A stretch of 8,101 bases of DNA, taken from positions 1-8,101 of the forward strand of contig JAEYUU010000621.1 of the NCBI GenBank assembly GCA_023429545.1, read 5' to 3'. The notes under the pieces are model-generated. The model made no database searches and was not told the DNA's origin. It saw only the letters and a program-made list of their open reading frames with translations. This DNA is from Verrucomicrobiota bacterium (GTDB taxonomy: Bacteria > Verrucomicrobiota > Verrucomicrobiia > Verrucomicrobiales > Verrucomicrobiaceae). Positions 7,345-8,101 of the stretch are shown here, piece after piece. Each line of letters starts with the position of its first letter. Position 1 is the first letter of the stretch. The position numbers were made by a program, and so were the translations under genes.

Positions 7345-7361
7345 GCCAACCAATGCACCAT

Positions 7362-7868
7362 TCACGGCGACGCGAACGGATCGGAAACGGACGGCTCCGG
7401 CTTCTTGCGAAAGTAGTTGGGCACGCCAGTCGTCACCCAAAAGCGGAGGTTCCTCCGCCAAGAGGGCTCGTCGTATCGCTGTCCTTGATGATAGCCATCG
7501 ATCACCAGCCCTTCCGAAGTGGCGAAGACGCCGCTACCGCTCAAGTCCGCGATGTACCTCGCGCACTCGGTGGCCGGGATGGGTGCTTCGATATCGAGAG
7601 AGAGCTTGATGTCGTGATACGGCTCCTGCCGTTCGGCAAGAATCACCCGGTAGCGGCTCCGGTTTGCCTTCTCCACCCGGGCGTTCAGTTCTGCCACGGC
7701 GGTCTTTGCGGAAACATTCTCCCACTTCACAGGACCAACCTGCACTTTCGAGAGCTCGTTGAAGATACGCTCTTCCGGAAGAGGCAGGAAGAATGCGGTC
7801 GCAAGGCCCACGCCCAGCACGGCCACCGTGGCGGTAACGGGGATGAAGAACGCCCTGCTGCTTGGCAT
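7362..7868 (-). CDS. Small membrane-anchored protein with STN-like domain
   Basis: I do not recognise a named family for this 168-residue protein. Residues 7-30 form a hydrophobic segment after a short basic start (MPSSR), so it is an inner-membrane anchor or an uncleaved signal. The periplasmic part contains a pattern like the STN/secretin short domain. NVSAKTAVAELN (51-62) resembles the helix-starting block, and LSLDIEAPIPATECARYIADLSG followed by VFATSEGLVI (about 89-121) resembles the strand-helix-strand that ends in a hydrophobic turn. The C-terminal about 40 residues are basic and aromatic, ending without a motif. Codon use has strong G/C at third positions, so the gene is real. It is convergent with ExoIII and about 94 bp downstream of the apparent end of the gene at the right edge, with which it may be cotranscribed. 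The STN resemblance is an inference from pattern only. Confidence 0.75.
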   Translation of the reverse strand: MPSSRAFFIPVTATVAVLGVGLATAFFLPLPEERIFNELSKVQVGPVKWENVSAKTAVAELNARVEKANRSRYRVILAERQEPYHDIKLSLDIEAPIPATECARYIADLSGSGVFATSEGLVIDGYHQGQRYDEPSWRRNLRFWVTTGVPNYFRKKPEPSVSDPFASP

Positions 7869-7962
7869 GAACGGAGCAAATCAGAAATGGAGCGCTCTGT
7901 CACGGTCCATTCATTCTCCTGTGCCGGGGCAGATGCCGCCGGGCAGGCCCGTCCGCGGAAGC

Positions 7963-8101
7963 TCACGACTTTTGCAGCTCTTTCCAAATCTCCCGAATGG
8001 CCACGGATGAGCTCCGCCTCACGCCCCATCCGGAGCGCTTCACGGTCTTCCGGCGTCATCCTGTGAAGAATCCGGCGAATCTCACGCCGCCTCAGCTTGT
8101 C
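7963..8101 (-). pseudogene. 3' end of a leftward gene, apparently frameshifted
   Basis: Reading leftward from the window edge, one frame gives a charged helical protein that includes RRILHRMTPEDREALRMGRE and continues to AELIR near 8005. It shows strong G/C preference at third codon positions. Past that point the same frame loses this preference and runs on, overlapping the next gene out of frame, to 7727. The neighbouring frame becomes codon-typical at the same place and reads AIREIWKELQKS before a TGA at 7965-7963. Skipping one G in the GG at 8002-7999 joins them as AELIRAIREIWKELQKS, a natural amphipathic end. The 5' part lies outside the window and no family is recognised. It could be a real lesion, a sequencing error, or an intact longer gene overlapping its neighbour. 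The label pseudogene is provisional. Confidence 0.45.

Noticed and set aside
7920..7962. GC-rich CGGG/CCCG stem between the right-edge gene and the small membrane protein
   Set aside because: The core stem is only 4 bp and no T-rich stretch follows on the minus strand, so a terminator call is not supported.
7188..8066. A 292-codon plus-strand open frame covering the end of ExoIII and the two leftward genes
   Set aside because: It overlaps the ExoIII active-site coding region out of frame and runs antisense to the small membrane protein, which has good codon bias. Its translation matches nothing recognisable.

Overview
The window is GC-rich, tightly packed bacterial DNA. Its best taxonomic clue is a set of adjacent genes for a DUF1501 protein, a DUF1549/DUF1553 (PSCyt2/PSD1) protein and a formylglycine sulfatase. 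These families are greatly expanded in Verrucomicrobiota and Planctomycetota. A Verrucomicrobiota chromosome is the likelier of the two, but this is an inference from family content and not from a marker gene. None of the six readable gene starts is preceded by a recognisable Shine-Dalgarno motif.

Layout. Positions 1-80 are an edge stretch with no gene I can support. A good intrinsic terminator at 81-114 closes a leftward block of three exported proteins, transcribed in this order: sulfatase (5486 to 4032), PSCyt2/PSD1 cytochrome-like protein (3952 to 1595) and Tat-exported DUF1501 protein (1485 to 166). The gaps between them are 79 and 109 bp. A 125-bp divergent intergenic region (5487-5611) separates this block from two rightward genes: an exported SGNH-hydrolase-like protein (5612-6541) and an exodeoxyribonuclease III/AP endonuclease (6592-7344). 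ExoIII runs convergently into a small membrane-anchored protein with an STN-like fold (7868 to 7362). At the right edge lies the 3' end of another leftward gene (about 8101 to 7963), which appears to contain a one-base frameshift near 8000.

How the genes may work together. The leftward block looks like a small cell-envelope desulfation or glycan-processing module. The sulfatase would cleave sulfate esters, the DUF1501 protein belongs to the same broad alkaline-phosphatase-like fold group, and the PSCyt2/PSD1 protein carries one CxxCH haem-type motif. The divergent SGNH-like protein is also secreted and could be an esterase acting on the same material. The substrate and the role of the cytochrome-like protein cannot be read from the sequence. 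ExoIII is a housekeeping DNA-repair gene and probably unrelated.

I found no CRISPR array, tRNA, rRNA, insertion sequence or phage gene. The items most worth a second look are the apparent frameshift at the right edge, the coiled-coil plus methionine-rich insertion in the PSD1 protein, and the atypical nucleophile motif of the SGNH-like protein.
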